From a virus, in the IMG/VR virus record IMGVR_UViG_3300042541_001626, positions 1 to 55,829 of that record: a DNA stretch of 55,829 bases. One strand, given 5' to 3'. A program made the position numbers and the translations under genes. Positions 55,651 to 55,829 of this stretch are shown here, one piece after another; position 1 is the first letter of the stretch, and the number at the start of each line of letters is the position of its first letter. Below the pieces are notes generated by a model. It searched no databases. It worked only from the letters and a program-made list of their open reading frames with translations, and was not told the origin of the DNA.

Positions 55651-55829
55651 ATCGTTTAAATTTTACAAATAACTTAACAAACAAATCCCCAACACCATTA
55701 CCATTAAACCCTTTTGATTTAACTCTTAAGGGTTTTGACGTATCAAAATCCTCGGGTAGTTTAATTGAAATGTTTCCTGATGGGTGAGGTATCTCTAAAG
55801 TATTCTTACTTAAATCTTCCAAAGTTAAA
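55640..55829 (-). CDS. DnaJ C-terminal-domain-like protein (partial, cut by window edge)
   Basis: The frame is open to the window end; the visible start is not the true one. LTLEDLSKNTLEIPHPSGNI, SIKLPEDFDTSKPLRVKSKG, FNGNGVGDLFVKLFVKFKRS matches the end of DnaJ (I.IP.G...G..LR..GKG......GDL.V...V). It lacks visible J or zinc domains, which are upstream if present. Together with the CxxC protein at 27652 it suggests DnaJ pieces distributed in this phage. Confidence 0.6.
   Translation of the reverse strand, partial: LTLEDLSKNTLEIPHPSGNISIKLPEDFDTSKPLRVKSKGFNGNGVGDLFVKLFVKFKRSKT

Noticed and set aside
1-55829. cas genes that would accompany the arrays
   Set aside because: No Cas1, Cas2, Cas9 or Cas13 motifs (e.g. 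paired R-x4-6-H HEPN sites in a large ORF) were seen in any frame given; the arrays are orphan within this window.

Overview
The window looks like accessory and late-gene territory of a large, AT-rich, T4-like tailed phage of a Bacteroidota (flavobacterial-type) host. The host call rests on TAnnTTTG promoter boxes, the lack of Shine-Dalgarno leaders, and several small-protein families I know from Bacteroidota phages (TAVEWL..KQQIID, 'LRIGNW..YVHQLQNLYFALTGEEL', MYSEEEV). No capsid, tail, terminase, polymerase or cas gene is present.

Layout. (1) 1-4.7 kb: plus-strand small paralogous genes. Four of them end in 36-nt repeats separated by 30-nt unique segments (period 66 nt), a CRISPR-like layout that is also an open reading frame. 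A different repeat with the same 36/30 geometry lies at 12.8-13.0 kb and a decayed copy at 15.6 kb. (2) 4.7-8.5 kb, minus: a conserved phage protein, a DNA methyltransferase with an unknown partner, a membrane protein and two tagged genes. (3) 8.6-15.2 kb: many small host-interaction-type genes, mostly minus, with two internal paralogue families, plus a metallophosphatase. (4) 15.4-20 kb: tagged proteins, one flavodoxin-like. (5) 20-24.7 kb, minus: an outer-membrane beta-barrel, a lone response-regulator receiver and paralogous Cys-rich proteins. (6) 24.7-28.6 kb: more tagged proteins, one with six DnaJ-type CxxC motifs. (7) 28.65-30.85 kb: about 2.2 kb of highly structured non-coding DNA with its own promoter, four tRNA-like elements with abnormal middle regions, and several terminator-ended small RNAs. 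(8) 30.9-38.6 kb: conserved phage proteins, a YkuD-like enzyme, a DUF5856/Dps-like protein, SmpB and DUF192. (9) 38.6-55.8 kb, mostly minus: Vsr-like and LAGLIDADG homing endonucleases, a DHH phosphoesterase, two methyltransferases, DUF3310, glutaredoxin and thioredoxin, a PcfJ-like protein, an LRR protein and a DnaJ C-terminal-like gene cut by the window edge.

Two features tie the window together. About twenty otherwise unrelated proteins start with a short helix containing an (I/L)-x-E motif (MKYIITE-S, LTE-S, MNLQE-N, ILKE-E). This resembles the T4 capsid-targeting propeptide cut by the prohead protease, so they are candidate packaged and ejected proteins. Many of these genes have TATTTAT a few bases before the ATG, whereas other genes have TAnnTTTG at about the same distance; I read these as late and host-sigma promoters giving leaderless mRNAs. 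The repeat-bearing genes belong to the same small-protein family but lack the tag.
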